From Pseudomonas denitrificans (nom. rej.) (GTDB taxonomy: Bacteria; Pseudomonadota; Gammaproteobacteria; Pseudomonadales; Pseudomonadaceae): a stretch of 64,000 nucleotides of DNA. The notes beneath the pieces were generated by a model. The model did not search any database. It was not told the origin of the DNA and saw only the letters and a program-made list of their open reading frames with translations. Position 1 is the stretch's first letter. Every line of letters starts with the position of its first letter. The stretch spans positions 2,480,001-2,544,000 of the forward strand of contig NZ_CP043626.1 in NCBI RefSeq assembly GCF_008807415.1, written 5' to 3'. The translations under genes were made by a program, and so were the position numbers. Positions 54,026 through 62,324 of the stretch are shown here, piece after piece.

Positions 54026-54891
54026 TGGGCGAATTCCGCGAGTCGCTGCATGACGGTTACGCGCAGGCGCTGACCGTCGACGAGCCGATCTACCAGGGCA
54101 ACACCGGCCAGCAGGAGGTGCAGGTGTTCCGCAACCGGCGCTTTGGCCGCGTGCTGGTGCTGGACGGCGTGGTGCAGACCACCGAGGCGGACGAGTTCGT
54201 CTACCACGAGATGCTCGCCCATGTGCCGATCCTCGCCCATGGCGCGGTGCGCCGCGTGCTGGTGATCGGCGTGGGCGACGGCGGCATCCTGCGGGAGATC
54301 GTCCGTCACGCCGGCATCGAGGAGATAGTCGCAGTGGAGATCGACCCGCAGGTGGTCGAACTGTGCCGCGAGCTGCTGCCGCTGCATTGCGCTGGCGCGC
54401 TGGACGATCCGCGCCTGCAGCTGATCTACGCCGACGGCCTGGAGTACCTTGCGCAGAGCCGCGAGACCTTCGACCTGATCCTCTGCGATTCCACCGATCC
54501 GGGCGGCCCGGCGGCCAGCCTGTTCACCGACGCCTTCTACCGCAACTGCCAGCTGCGCCTGGGCAGCGGCGGCATCCTCGCCACGCAGAACGGTGTGCCC
54601 TTCCTTCAGCCGGAGGAACTGGGCGGTACGGCGCGGCGGCTGGCCGATACCTTCGCCGACTGGGGCTTCTTCCACGCGGCGGTGCCGACTTATATCGGCG
54701 GCAGCATGGCCTTCGGCTGGGCGTCCAACAGCGAGAAGGTGCGCCGCACCGACCTGGAAACCCTGCGCCAGCGCTTCGCGAAGAGTGGCCTGGTGACCCG
54801 CTACTACACCCCCGAGGTGCACCAGGCGGCGTTCGCCCTGCCGCGCTACATGCTCGACCTGATCGAGGCCGGGCTTCAGCGCGACAGCTGA
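54025..54891 (+). CDS. speE: Spermidine synthase-like aminopropyltransferase
   Basis: 288 residues, normal length. Transfers aminopropyl from decarboxylated S-adenosylmethionine to putrescine. Motifs: VLVLDGVVQTTEADEFVYHE, nucleotide site GVGDGGILRE (residues 82-91), acidic AVEIDPQVVE and active-site CDSTDPGGPA. The DSTDPxGP form is the canonical spermidine synthase signature. Coupled to an upstream lipoprotein gene, and convergent with the second DUF3574 gene (16-bp overlap of 3' ends). Confidence 0.92.
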   Translation: MGEFRESLHDGYAQALTVDEPIYQGNTGQQEVQVFRNRRFGRVLVLDGVVQTTEADEFVYHEMLAHVPILAHGAVRRVLVIGVGDGGILREIVRHAGIEEIVAVEIDPQVVELCRELLPLHCAGALDDPRLQLIYADGLEYLAQSRETFDLILCDSTDPGGPAASLFTDAFYRNCQLRLGSGGILATQNGVPFLQPEELGGTARRLADTFADWGFFHAAVPTYIGGSMAFGWASNSEKVRRTDLETLRQRFAKSGLVTRYYTPEVHQAAFALPRYMLDLIEAGLQRDS

Positions 54892-55331
54892 GGGTTGTCC
54901 AGGCGCTGCGGCGTCCAGTCCGGGTCGCGGGCGCGAACCGGGCTGCTGACCTGCAGCACCGCCGTGCCGAAGCGCTGCTTGAAGTGCGCGCCGATATCCG
55001 TGAGTGCCTGGCGCGTGTAGGGGTTGTCGGCGTGGATGAGGATCAGCATCCGCGACGGCAGCTTCTCCGGCCCGCCGCTGGGGCCGCGCCACTGGCCGTG
55101 CAGGTCGAGCCAGCTCAGGCCGTCGGGGAAGCGCGGCGTCACCTCGCGGGCGAGGAAGTCTTCCCACTGCGACAGCTCCACCGCTTCCAGGTACAGCTCG
55201 GTGCGCAGCATGCGCCGGCCGCTGGCTTCACCACTGGCGCTGGCTGACGGCTCGTTGAGCCATAGTCCGACCAGAGCCGCCAGCAACACAGCCACGGCGC
55301 CATTGCGCCAGAGTGCTTTTGCACGCTTCAT
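54876..55331 (-). CDS. DUF3574 family protein, membrane-anchored or exported
   Basis: 151 residues. N-terminal hydrophobic segment (10-26, NGAVAVLLAALVGLWLN) acts as signal or anchor; no lipobox Cys. The domain LRTELYLEAVELSQWEDFLA, REVTPRFPDGLSWLDLHGQW parallels the lipoprotein at 53567. Start overlaps the amino-acid permease stop by 4 bp, so they form an operon. Ends 16 bp inside speE. Confidence 0.82.
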   Translation of the reverse strand: MKRAKALWRNGAVAVLLAALVGLWLNEPSASASGEASGRRMLRTELYLEAVELSQWEDFLAREVTPRFPDGLSWLDLHGQWRGPSGGPEKLPSRMLILIHADNPYTRQALTDIGAHFKQRFGTAVLQVSSPVRARDPDWTPQRLDNPQLSR

Positions 55332-56704
55332 GCGCTCTCCTCCGGCCAGCCTTGCGTCTGTGCCGCTCGCGGGCGCAGAAGCAGCTGCAACAACGCGCCC
55401 AGTGCCAGCACGGCCACGCCGAGCAACGCGCCCCAGCCGACATAGGCGACGCTGGAATACAGCATGTACAGGCACACCGCGAGGAAGCCCAGCGGCAGCC
55501 ACGGGTACAGCGGCACGCGGATCGGCCGCAGCACTTCCGGGTGGCGGCGGCGCAGGACGATCAGTGCCACGCTGCTCAGGCTGAGGAACAGCCAGTACAC
55601 CGGGGTCATGTACTCGACCATGGTGTTGAAGCCATGGCCACTCCAGCCGCCGACCGCAATCAGCAGCAGCGCCACCACGCCCTCCGCCAGCAGCGCGGCG
55701 CGTGGCACCCCATGGCGCACGTCCCAGCGGCCGAGCACGGCCAGTGCCGGTACATCCCTCGCGGCGGCGTAGGTCGTGCGGCTACCGACGATCAGCGTGG
55801 AGTTGATGCTGGCGACGGCGGACACCACCACCACCGCCATGATCAGGCCGATACCCGGCGCACCGAAGGCCAGCCCGAGCAGTTCCAGCGCCGGCGCTCC
55901 GCTGGCGGCCAGGCCATCGAAGCCCAGCCCGCGAATGAACGCCCAGTTCAGCGCCAGGTAGATCAGCAGCAAGGCGGCGAGCGCGCCGAGCATGGCGGTG
56001 AAGATGCCCCGGCGGTTGTCGCGCAGCTCCGCCGACAGCGTGGCTGCATCGCTCCAGCCACCGAAGGCGAGGAAGACGTAGATCAACGCGGCGGAGAACC
56101 CAGCAACGCCAACCTGCTCCGGCTCTACCGGCACTACTGCGGGCGGCACGAAGCCGCGCCACTCCAGCCAAAGCCCGGCGCCGAAGATGCCGAGGAAACC
56201 CGCCGCCACCAGCGCCACCAACCCGGCCTGGGTGCCGAGGCTGACCCGCCAGCCGATCAGGTTGAGCGCCACCAGCGCGCTGACCAGCCCGCCCGCCAGC
56301 AGCACGTTGCCCAGCCGGCCGAGGCCGAGCAAGGCGCTGAAGTGATCGGCGAAGAGGAAGGCCATCAGCGCAATCCAGCCGGTGTGCAGGATGGCGAAGC
56401 GCGACCAGGCGAACAGGAAGCCCACCCGCTGCCCGTAGGCGCGCTCGAGGAAGTGGTAGTCGCCGCCGGGATGGGCGAAGGCCGAGGCCATCTCCACGTA
56501 GCACAGCGCACCGACCATCGACAGCACGCCGCCGAGCACCCACACCAGGTAGAAATGCTCCTGGCCGACGTTGAGTGCCACGGTGGGCGCGGTTTTCAGG
56601 ATGTCGCTGGTGATCACCATGCCCAGCGTCAGCAGCAGCGCGTGGACGGCACCCAGGTGCCGGCGCGGGCCGGCTGGCCTGTCAGCGGCAAAATTGTCAG
56701 CCAT
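55328..56704 (-). CDS. APC-family amino-acid/polyamine permease
   Basis: 458 residues with about 12 membrane segments. Typical APC text: TSDILKTAPTVALNVG at helix 1, GGVLSMVGALCYVEMASAFA and PGGDYHFLERAYG. Transports an amino acid or amine; substrate not determinable. ATG at 56704 has GGAG seven bases upstream; a TTG five codons earlier was rejected. The nearness to speE makes polyamines or related amines a candidate substrate, but that is weak inference. Confidence 0.85.
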   Translation of the reverse strand: MADNFAADRPAGPRRHLGAVHALLLTLGMVITSDILKTAPTVALNVGQEHFYLVWVLGGVLSMVGALCYVEMASAFAHPGGDYHFLERAYGQRVGFLFAWSRFAILHTGWIALMAFLFADHFSALLGLGRLGNVLLAGGLVSALVALNLIGWRVSLGTQAGLVALVAAGFLGIFGAGLWLEWRGFVPPAVVPVEPEQVGVAGFSAALIYVFLAFGGWSDAATLSAELRDNRRGIFTAMLGALAALLLIYLALNWAFIRGLGFDGLAASGAPALELLGLAFGAPGIGLIMAVVVVSAVASINSTLIVGSRTTYAAARDVPALAVLGRWDVRHGVPRAALLAEGVVALLLIAVGGWSGHGFNTMVEYMTPVYWLFLSLSSVALIVLRRRHPEVLRPIRVPLYPWLPLGFLAVCLYMLYSSVAYVGWGALLGVAVLALGALLQLLLRPRAAQTQGWPEESA

Positions 56705-56726
56705 GAGTCGGCTCCGCAAAAGTAAG

Positions 56727-56745
56727 CGGGCCGCAAGGCGGCCCG
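56727..56745 (-). terminator. Terminator of the TonB receptor gene
   Basis: CGGGCCGC and GCGGCCCG form an 8-bp stem with a 3-base loop; read on the minus strand it is followed by TTACTTTT. It lies 31 bp after the receptor stop codon. Confidence 0.7.
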
Positions 56746-56776
56746 GTCAGAACGCCAGCTACCAGAACGACTGCCT

Positions 56777-59158
56777 CTAGAACGAATAGCTCGCGCGGGC
56801 GTAGTAGTACGCGCCGTTGGAGCCGATCGGCGAGAGCACGTCATACGGCAGGTTGCCGCCGTAGTTGATCTCCGAGCTGGAGCGTTCCGGGTAGTTGTCG
56901 GTGAAGTTGTTGCCGCCCACCGCCAGGCTGAACTGCGGGGTGAACTTGTAGGCCACCTCGGCATCCAGCTGCCAGACCGCGCCGTAGGTCTGCTCCGGGT
57001 GGTAGCCGTCGCCGAAGTCGAACACGCGGGTGGTCTCGCCCTGTCGGGTCAGACGGCCGAGCAGGTTCCACTGCGCATCGCTCCAGGTGGTGGTGAGGAT
57101 GAAGCGGTCCCTCGGCGCGGCATCGGTGAGGGTGTTGCGCTCCTCCACGCCCACCAGTGCGTCCTCGCCGATGCCGAGGTTGGAGAGCTGCTGCGGCGTG
57201 CCCTTGGTGCTGCGTACCTTGGTGTGGTTGTAGGTGTACGCGGTGGTCACGCCCAGTTGCCCGCCAACGAAGGGCTGGTGGTAGTTGAGCACCAGCTCGG
57301 CGCCATCGGTGCGGGTGTCGGCGGCGTTGGTGAAGAAGTTCACGTCATGCACGCCGGCCACGCCGAAGTTGTCCTGGATGAACTGCTCCATGGCGTCGCT
57401 GCCGATGCGCTGGGACAGGGTGATGCGGTCATCGACGTCGATGCGGAACACGTCGAAGGACAGGTCGAAGCGCTCGTTCAGCTGCGCGGTCAGGCCCAGG
57501 CTGAAGTTCTTCGAGGTCTCCGGGTCGAGCTTCTCGGCGCCCAGCGCGCGGGCGATCGGATCGTTCACCGAGAGCACGCGGATATCGGTAAGCGTGCCGC
57601 CATCGCCGAAGTTGCTGGTGGTGTTCTGGAAGCCCACCTGGGCCAGCGAGGGCGCGCGGAAGTTGGTGGAAGCCGCCCCGCGCAGGGCCAGCACCGGGGT
57701 CAGCTGGTAGCGCCCGCTGAGCTTGCCGGTGAGCTTGCTGCCGGCGTCGTCGTAGCGTTCCCAGCGCGCGGCGGCGTCGACGAAGAACTTGTCGGTGAGA
57801 TCGCCCGACAGGTCCACGTAGGTGCCGAAGACGTTGCGGTCGATGTCCACCTCTTCGCTCGGGCGCAGGCCGTTGGCGCCATCCGCGCCGACGCCGTAGT
57901 AGGAGGCTTCGTCGCCGGCGGTGGTGATGTAGTTTTCGTAGCGGTACTCGCCACCGACCGCGAGCACGAAGGGCCGCCCGGCGAGGCTCAGCTCGCGGCT
58001 GAGGTCGAGGTTGGCGACGCTCTGGCGCAGCTCGTAGTCGCCGGTATCGAAGCGCGTTGGCGTGTCCTCGCCGAGCGATGCGTTGAGGGTGCGCCGGGTC
58101 GAGGATTCGAAACGGTTGCGGCCGTGGGTGACGCTGGCGTCGTAGTCCCAGGTGTCGGCGATCAGACCCTTGTAGCCGAGGGTGGCGGAAAGATCGGTGT
58201 TGTCGCCCAGGGACTGCGGCAGGTAGCCGTTGGGGTAGATCTCCGGGTGCTCGTCCGGGTAGCGGTAGAACTCCGCGCCAGTGGTGTGGCGCTCGTTGTA
58301 CAGGCCGAAGGAGTAGAGCTTGCCGCCGCCCAGCGCGAGGTCGCCGTTGAACCAGGCATTGACGTCGCGCGCCAGGCCATCGCCCATCACGTAGTTGCGC
58401 TGACCGGGGGTATCGGCGAAGCCGTCGTAGCCGGCGCGGTTGGTCGGCTCGCGGTTGATGAACTCGGCGCCGCCACGGACGAAGCCGTCTTCGCCCAGGC
58501 GCGTGCCGGCCTTGGCGGCGGTGTAGGAGTTCTGCCCGTCGGTGGTGGTCTTGTCGATGGCGTCCTGGTGGGTGTGGTAGGCGCCGTAGCTGGTGGTCAC
58601 CTCGCCGCCTTCGGGGGCGTCGTCGAGGATGATGTTGATCACCCCGGCGATGGCGTCGGAGCCGTACTGCGCGCCGGCGCCGTCACGCAGCACTTCGATG
58701 CGCTTGATGGCGCTGATGGGGATCGAGTTGAAGTCCACCGGCGCGGTGCCACGGCCGATCTTCGAGGAATCGTTGACCAGCGCCGAGGTGTGCTGGCGCT
58801 TGCCATTGATCAGCACCAGCACCTGATCCGGGCTCATGCCGCGCAGTTGGGCGGCGCGCACGTGGTCGGCGCCGCCGGAGTTGGACTGCCGTGGGAAGTT
58901 GAAGGACGGCAGCAGCGTCGCCAGGGCCTGGCCCAGCTCGCCACCGACAGCGCCGGTGGACTTCAGGTCCTGCGCGGTGAGCACGTCCACCGGCACCGGG
59001 GAATCCAGCAGGGTGCGGTTGTTGCCGCGGGTGCCGGTGACCAGCACGGTTTCGAGTTTGGTGGTGGCCCCGGAGGTCGACGGGGTTTCGTCGGCGTGCG
59101 CGGCAGACTGGGCGATGACCGAGGCCACCGCAACGGCAATGAGGGAACGGGATAACAC
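56777..59158 (-). CDS. TonB-dependent outer-membrane receptor
   Basis: 793 residues from a GTG start (GGAG eight bases upstream). Signal peptide ends at AHADE (about residue 23). TonB box-like ETVLVTGTR at 36-44, plug LDSPVPVDVLTAQDLKSTGA with VLRDGAGAQYGSDAIAGVIN (about 155-175), then a barrel ending in GAYYYARASYSF. No N-terminal signalling domain, unlike the receptor at 34406. The variant with SSKIGRGTAPVDFNSIP resembles receptors often annotated for unknown organic ligands or haem-like compounds; ligand unknown. Monocistronic with its own terminator. Confidence 0.9.
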   Translation of the reverse strand: MLSRSLIAVAVASVIAQSAAHADETPSTSGATTKLETVLVTGTRGNNRTLLDSPVPVDVLTAQDLKSTGAVGGELGQALATLLPSFNFPRQSNSGGADHVRAAQLRGMSPDQVLVLINGKRQHTSALVNDSSKIGRGTAPVDFNSIPISAIKRIEVLRDGAGAQYGSDAIAGVINIILDDAPEGGEVTTSYGAYHTHQDAIDKTTTDGQNSYTAAKAGTRLGEDGFVRGGAEFINREPTNRAGYDGFADTPGQRNYVMGDGLARDVNAWFNGDLALGGGKLYSFGLYNERHTTGAEFYRYPDEHPEIYPNGYLPQSLGDNTDLSATLGYKGLIADTWDYDASVTHGRNRFESSTRRTLNASLGEDTPTRFDTGDYELRQSVANLDLSRELSLAGRPFVLAVGGEYRYENYITTAGDEASYYGVGADGANGLRPSEEVDIDRNVFGTYVDLSGDLTDKFFVDAAARWERYDDAGSKLTGKLSGRYQLTPVLALRGAASTNFRAPSLAQVGFQNTTSNFGDGGTLTDIRVLSVNDPIARALGAEKLDPETSKNFSLGLTAQLNERFDLSFDVFRIDVDDRITLSQRIGSDAMEQFIQDNFGVAGVHDVNFFTNAADTRTDGAELVLNYHQPFVGGQLGVTTAYTYNHTKVRSTKGTPQQLSNLGIGEDALVGVEERNTLTDAAPRDRFILTTTWSDAQWNLLGRLTRQGETTRVFDFGDGYHPEQTYGAVWQLDAEVAYKFTPQFSLAVGGNNFTDNYPERSSSEINYGGNLPYDVLSPIGSNGAYYYARASYSF

Positions 59159-59530
59159 GCGAAGTACTCCTGTCTCGCTTAAAGAGCGCCACTCGCCGTT
59201 GGCGGCGAGTCCGGAACTCCGCTGATGTGTTTTTCTGATGGGCTCGAGCGGTTGGTGTCGGAAGTCCGGAAACCGCGAGCGACTGTTCCCCTCAGGATGG
59301 AGAAAACAGTGCTCGGGAAAGCGCTCCAGGTGTCACGGCCGGTCTCTCTTCGTGATGAGCGAAAAGGCGCGGCTCTCGGTATCGCCGGTCATCCCTGACC
59401 AGATGGGGAAGGCGTCATCCTAGCTAGTGGCAGAGTGCTTTCAAACGAATAAAAAATGCTTTGTTTATAACTGGTTACGGTGTTCGCCGAGCAACAGCTC
59501 AAAGTGTTTGCCCAGCAACAGCGACGCCCG
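59159..59530. other. Intergenic region upstream of the TonB receptor
   Basis: 372 bp. The part near 59440-59470 is AT-rich (AATAAAAAATGCTTTGTTTATAA) and may hold a promoter. No clear Fur box or gene was seen. Confidence 0.35.
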
Positions 59531-60202
59531 TCAATCAAAGGCCTTGCGCTCCCATTCGTCCTCGGGAATATCCAGCGCCTCGCCGGAAAAACGCTCCTCG
59601 CGGAACGGATCAGCCTCGTTGTGGAAGCCATTGCGCTCCCAGAATCCGAGGCGGTCGCTGTCGCTGAATGCCAGCTCGCGCAGCCACTTCGCGCTCTTCC
59701 AGAAATAGCGCCCGGCGATCACCAACCGCAGCGGCCAGCCGTGCACCGGGGTCAGCGGCTCGCCGGCGTAATGCGTGGCGAGCAGGCTGTCAGGGCGCAG
59801 CAGGTGTTCCAGCGGCAGGTTGGTCTCGTAGTCATGGTCGGCGTAGGCCATGACGAACTGCCCGGCTGGCTCCACGCCGTAGTGCGCGAGCAGGTCAGAC
59901 AGGTGCACGCCGCGCCACGCGGTGTCGAACTTGGACCAGCGCGTGACGCAATGGATATCGCAGACCAGCTCGCGCTGCGGCAGCGCCAGCAGGTCGTCCA
60001 GGCTCAGTTCCAGCGTTTTGGACAGTGCCCCGGACAGGCGCAGGCGCCAGGTCGCGCGGTCGTATTCGGGTACCTCGCCTTCGTGGAGGATCGGGAAGCG
60101 CTCGGTCAGCACCTGACCCGGCGGCAGGCGCTCGCCATAACGCGGGTCGCCAGCCGGCGAGCGCGCCTTCTTCAGGCGCCGGGCCTTGTCGTGCAGGCTC
60201 AT
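59531..60202 (-). CDS. Sulfite-oxidase-fold molybdopterin oxidoreductase (YedY-like, no Tat signal)
   Basis: 223 residues. Oxidored_molyb domain: FPILHEGEVPEYDRATWRLR, the molybdenum-ligand Cys in CDIHCVTRWSKFD, then WRGVHLSDLL, YADHDYETNLP and GWPLRLVIAGRYFWKSAKW. There is no twin-arginine or other signal peptide, so it looks cytoplasmic. It ends a four-gene operon, 3 bp after an ABC substrate-binding protein gene. Substrate unknown; pairing with a sugar-type transporter is unusual. Confidence 0.85.
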   Translation of the reverse strand: MSLHDKARRLKKARSPAGDPRYGERLPPGQVLTERFPILHEGEVPEYDRATWRLRLSGALSKTLELSLDDLLALPQRELVCDIHCVTRWSKFDTAWRGVHLSDLLAHYGVEPAGQFVMAYADHDYETNLPLEHLLRPDSLLATHYAGEPLTPVHGWPLRLVIAGRYFWKSAKWLRELAFSDSDRLGFWERNGFHNEADPFREERFSGEALDIPEDEWERKAFD

Positions 60203-60205
60203 GCT

Positions 60206-61261
60206 TCAGTTCGCCAGCGGAATCCACGGCGCCTGCGCCACCTTCTGCGCCTCGCCGAAGGCGGGCACCTTGCGCGCCAGGTCACGGACGTTCTTCACGT
60301 CGAGGTCGAGCAGTTGCTGGCGGGTGATCAGGGTCGGCGGCACCAGAACCTGCTCGCCGGGATTCTCCCCGGCGATGCGCAGCGCCAGGCTGCGCACGCT
60401 GATGGCGCCGGCCACTTCCGGGTTGACGGCGGCGGTGGCGCTCCAGGCGCTGCCCTGCTCCTTCATGATCTGGATATCGGCAGTGGAAATATCGGCGCTG
60501 TAGATTTTCACCTGCTTACCCAGCCCGGCTTCGTCCACGGCGATCTTCACGCCCTTGGCGAACTCGTCGAAGGGCGCGAAGAACACAGTGATGCCCGGGT
60601 TGGCGCGCAACACCGCGCTGGCCTGGTCGGCCACCGAGTTGGCGATCGGCGCGTTGAGCGTGCCAAAGCGCGCCTTCTCGACGATGCCGGGGTTCTCGGC
60701 CTTCACCTGGCGCCAGATTTCGTCGCGGCGCTCCATCGGGGTGAAGCCGTCGATGTACACGTAGCCGGCGTCGAACTGGTTGCCGTTGTCCTGCAGCACC
60801 TGCCTGAGCGCCAGGCGCGCCAGCTCACGGTGGTCCTGGTCGACGCGGGTGATGCGCGGGTCGTTCACGTCGACGTCGAAGGTCACCACCTTGATGCCCT
60901 TGGCCAGTGCCTTGTCGATGGAGTCCTTGAGCGTTTCGGCGAGACCGAGCTGGACGATGATGCCGTCCACGCCCAGGTCGATGGCCTGCTCCAGCATCTC
61001 GCGCTGGGTGGCCGCCTGCTGGCGCGCGTCGAACACTCGCAGCTTCACGTCCAGCGCGTTGGCCTGCTTCTCGACGCCACGCAGATAGGCCTCGGGGAAG
61101 TCGCCGGAGAACAGGTAGCCGACCAGGGCGATCTGCACGCCGCCCTTGTCGAAGGGTGCGGGCGCACCGGGTAGCCCGGCGGCGACGGCGCTGGCTGCGC
61201 CGGACAACAACAGCCCGGCGGCGAACAGCGCGCGCAGGGTTTTGGCGGGGGTGAATTTCAT
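60206..61261 (-). CDS. Periplasmic sugar-type ABC substrate-binding protein
   Basis: 351 residues. Signal peptide ends near AVAAG (residue 29). RbsB-like type I fold: GVQIALVGYLFSGDFPEAY, EQAIDLGVDGIIVQLG, VVTFDVDVNDPRIT, YVYIDGFTPMERRDEIWRQV and ITVFFAPFDEFAKGVKIAVD. The ligand could be a sugar or sugar-like compound. Third gene of ATPase-permease-binding protein-molybdenum enzyme. Confidence 0.88.
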   Translation of the reverse strand: MKFTPAKTLRALFAAGLLLSGAASAVAAGLPGAPAPFDKGGVQIALVGYLFSGDFPEAYLRGVEKQANALDVKLRVFDARQQAATQREMLEQAIDLGVDGIIVQLGLAETLKDSIDKALAKGIKVVTFDVDVNDPRITRVDQDHRELARLALRQVLQDNGNQFDAGYVYIDGFTPMERRDEIWRQVKAENPGIVEKARFGTLNAPIANSVADQASAVLRANPGITVFFAPFDEFAKGVKIAVDEAGLGKQVKIYSADISTADIQIMKEQGSAWSATAAVNPEVAGAISVRSLALRIAGENPGEQVLVPPTLITRQQLLDLDVKNVRDLARKVPAFGEAQKVAQAPWIPLAN

Positions 61262-61288
61262 CCGTTGAATCTCCGAATAAGGTGACGA

Positions 61289-62311
61289 TCAGCGCCCGCG
61301 CCGGGCCAGACCGAAAGTGAACATCAGGGCCGAGACCAGCACGGCGCCCTTGACGAAATCCTGGGCGTAATACGGCGCGTTGAGCATGGTCAGGCCGTTG
61401 AGCAGGGTCGCTACCAGCACCGCGCCCACCAGGGTGCCGAAGGCGTTGGGCTTCTGCGCGCCGAGCACGGCGAAACCGATCAGCGCAGCGCCAAGGGCAT
61501 CGAGCACCAGCCCGTTGCCGGAGCTGACGTCTCCACGTCCGAGGCGCGCTGCCAGCAGCAATCCGCCCAGTGAAGCGAGCAGCGCCGAGAGCACGTAGGC
61601 GAGCAGCTTGTAGCGCTCCACCGCCGCACCGGCGAGGCGCGCGGCCTGCTCGTTGCCGCCGATGGCGTAGAACAGCCGGCCCGGCCGCGTGCGCTCGAGG
61701 AACAGCCAGACCAGCAGCGCGCAGCCGAGCATGATCACCACGGGCACCGGCACGCGGTCCCACAACTGCGCGCGGCCGAGGGCGATGAACCAGCCGGCGA
61801 AGGCGCCCGGCGCTTCGTCACCGTTGGGCAGGGTCATACCGACGGCGATGGAGCGGCCGCCGGTGGGGATCAGTTGCACGCCGACTACCAGGAACATGCT
61901 GCCAAGGGTCGCGAGAATATCCGGCACGCGCATGCGCACGATCAGCCAGCCATTGAGCAGCCCCACCAGGGTGCCGAGGCCTAGGCTGATGAGGATCGCC
62001 GCGAGCGGGCCCCAGTCCAGCACCACCATCACGTAGCTGGCGGTCATCAGGCTCAGCGCGGCGACCGCGCCGATGGACAGGTCCAGCCCGCCCACGGCCA
62101 TGCTCAGGGTCACGCCCAGCGCGAGCAGCGCAACGATGGACACCGACTGCAGCACCAGGAACAGGTTGCCGACCCGCAGGAAGGCAGGCTCCAGCAACGC
62201 GAAAACCAGTACCAGCAGGGCCAGCAGCAGGAGCAGCGCGTAGTGGATGAGGAAGTCGAGCAAGCGTGCGACGGGCGACGTCGCTGGGCTGCCCACGGCA
62301 GTTCTGGACAC
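61289..62311 (-). CDS. Sugar-type ABC transporter permease (RbsC-like)
   Basis: 340 residues from GTG 62311, preceded by AAGGAG at six bases. About nine or ten membrane segments; family motifs LSMAVGGLDLSIGAVAALS, NGWLIVRMRVPDILATLGSM and AIGGNEQAARLAGAAVERYK. BPD_transp_2 family. 13 bp after the ATPase gene stop. Confidence 0.88.
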   Translation of the reverse strand: MSRTAVGSPATSPVARLLDFLIHYALLLLLALLVLVFALLEPAFLRVGNLFLVLQSVSIVALLALGVTLSMAVGGLDLSIGAVAALSLMTASYVMVVLDWGPLAAILISLGLGTLVGLLNGWLIVRMRVPDILATLGSMFLVVGVQLIPTGGRSIAVGMTLPNGDEAPGAFAGWFIALGRAQLWDRVPVPVVIMLGCALLVWLFLERTRPGRLFYAIGGNEQAARLAGAAVERYKLLAYVLSALLASLGGLLLAARLGRGDVSSGNGLVLDALGAALIGFAVLGAQKPNAFGTLVGAVLVATLLNGLTMLNAPYYAQDFVKGAVLVSALMFTFGLARRGR

Positions 62312-62324
62312 GCACGGCTCCTTT

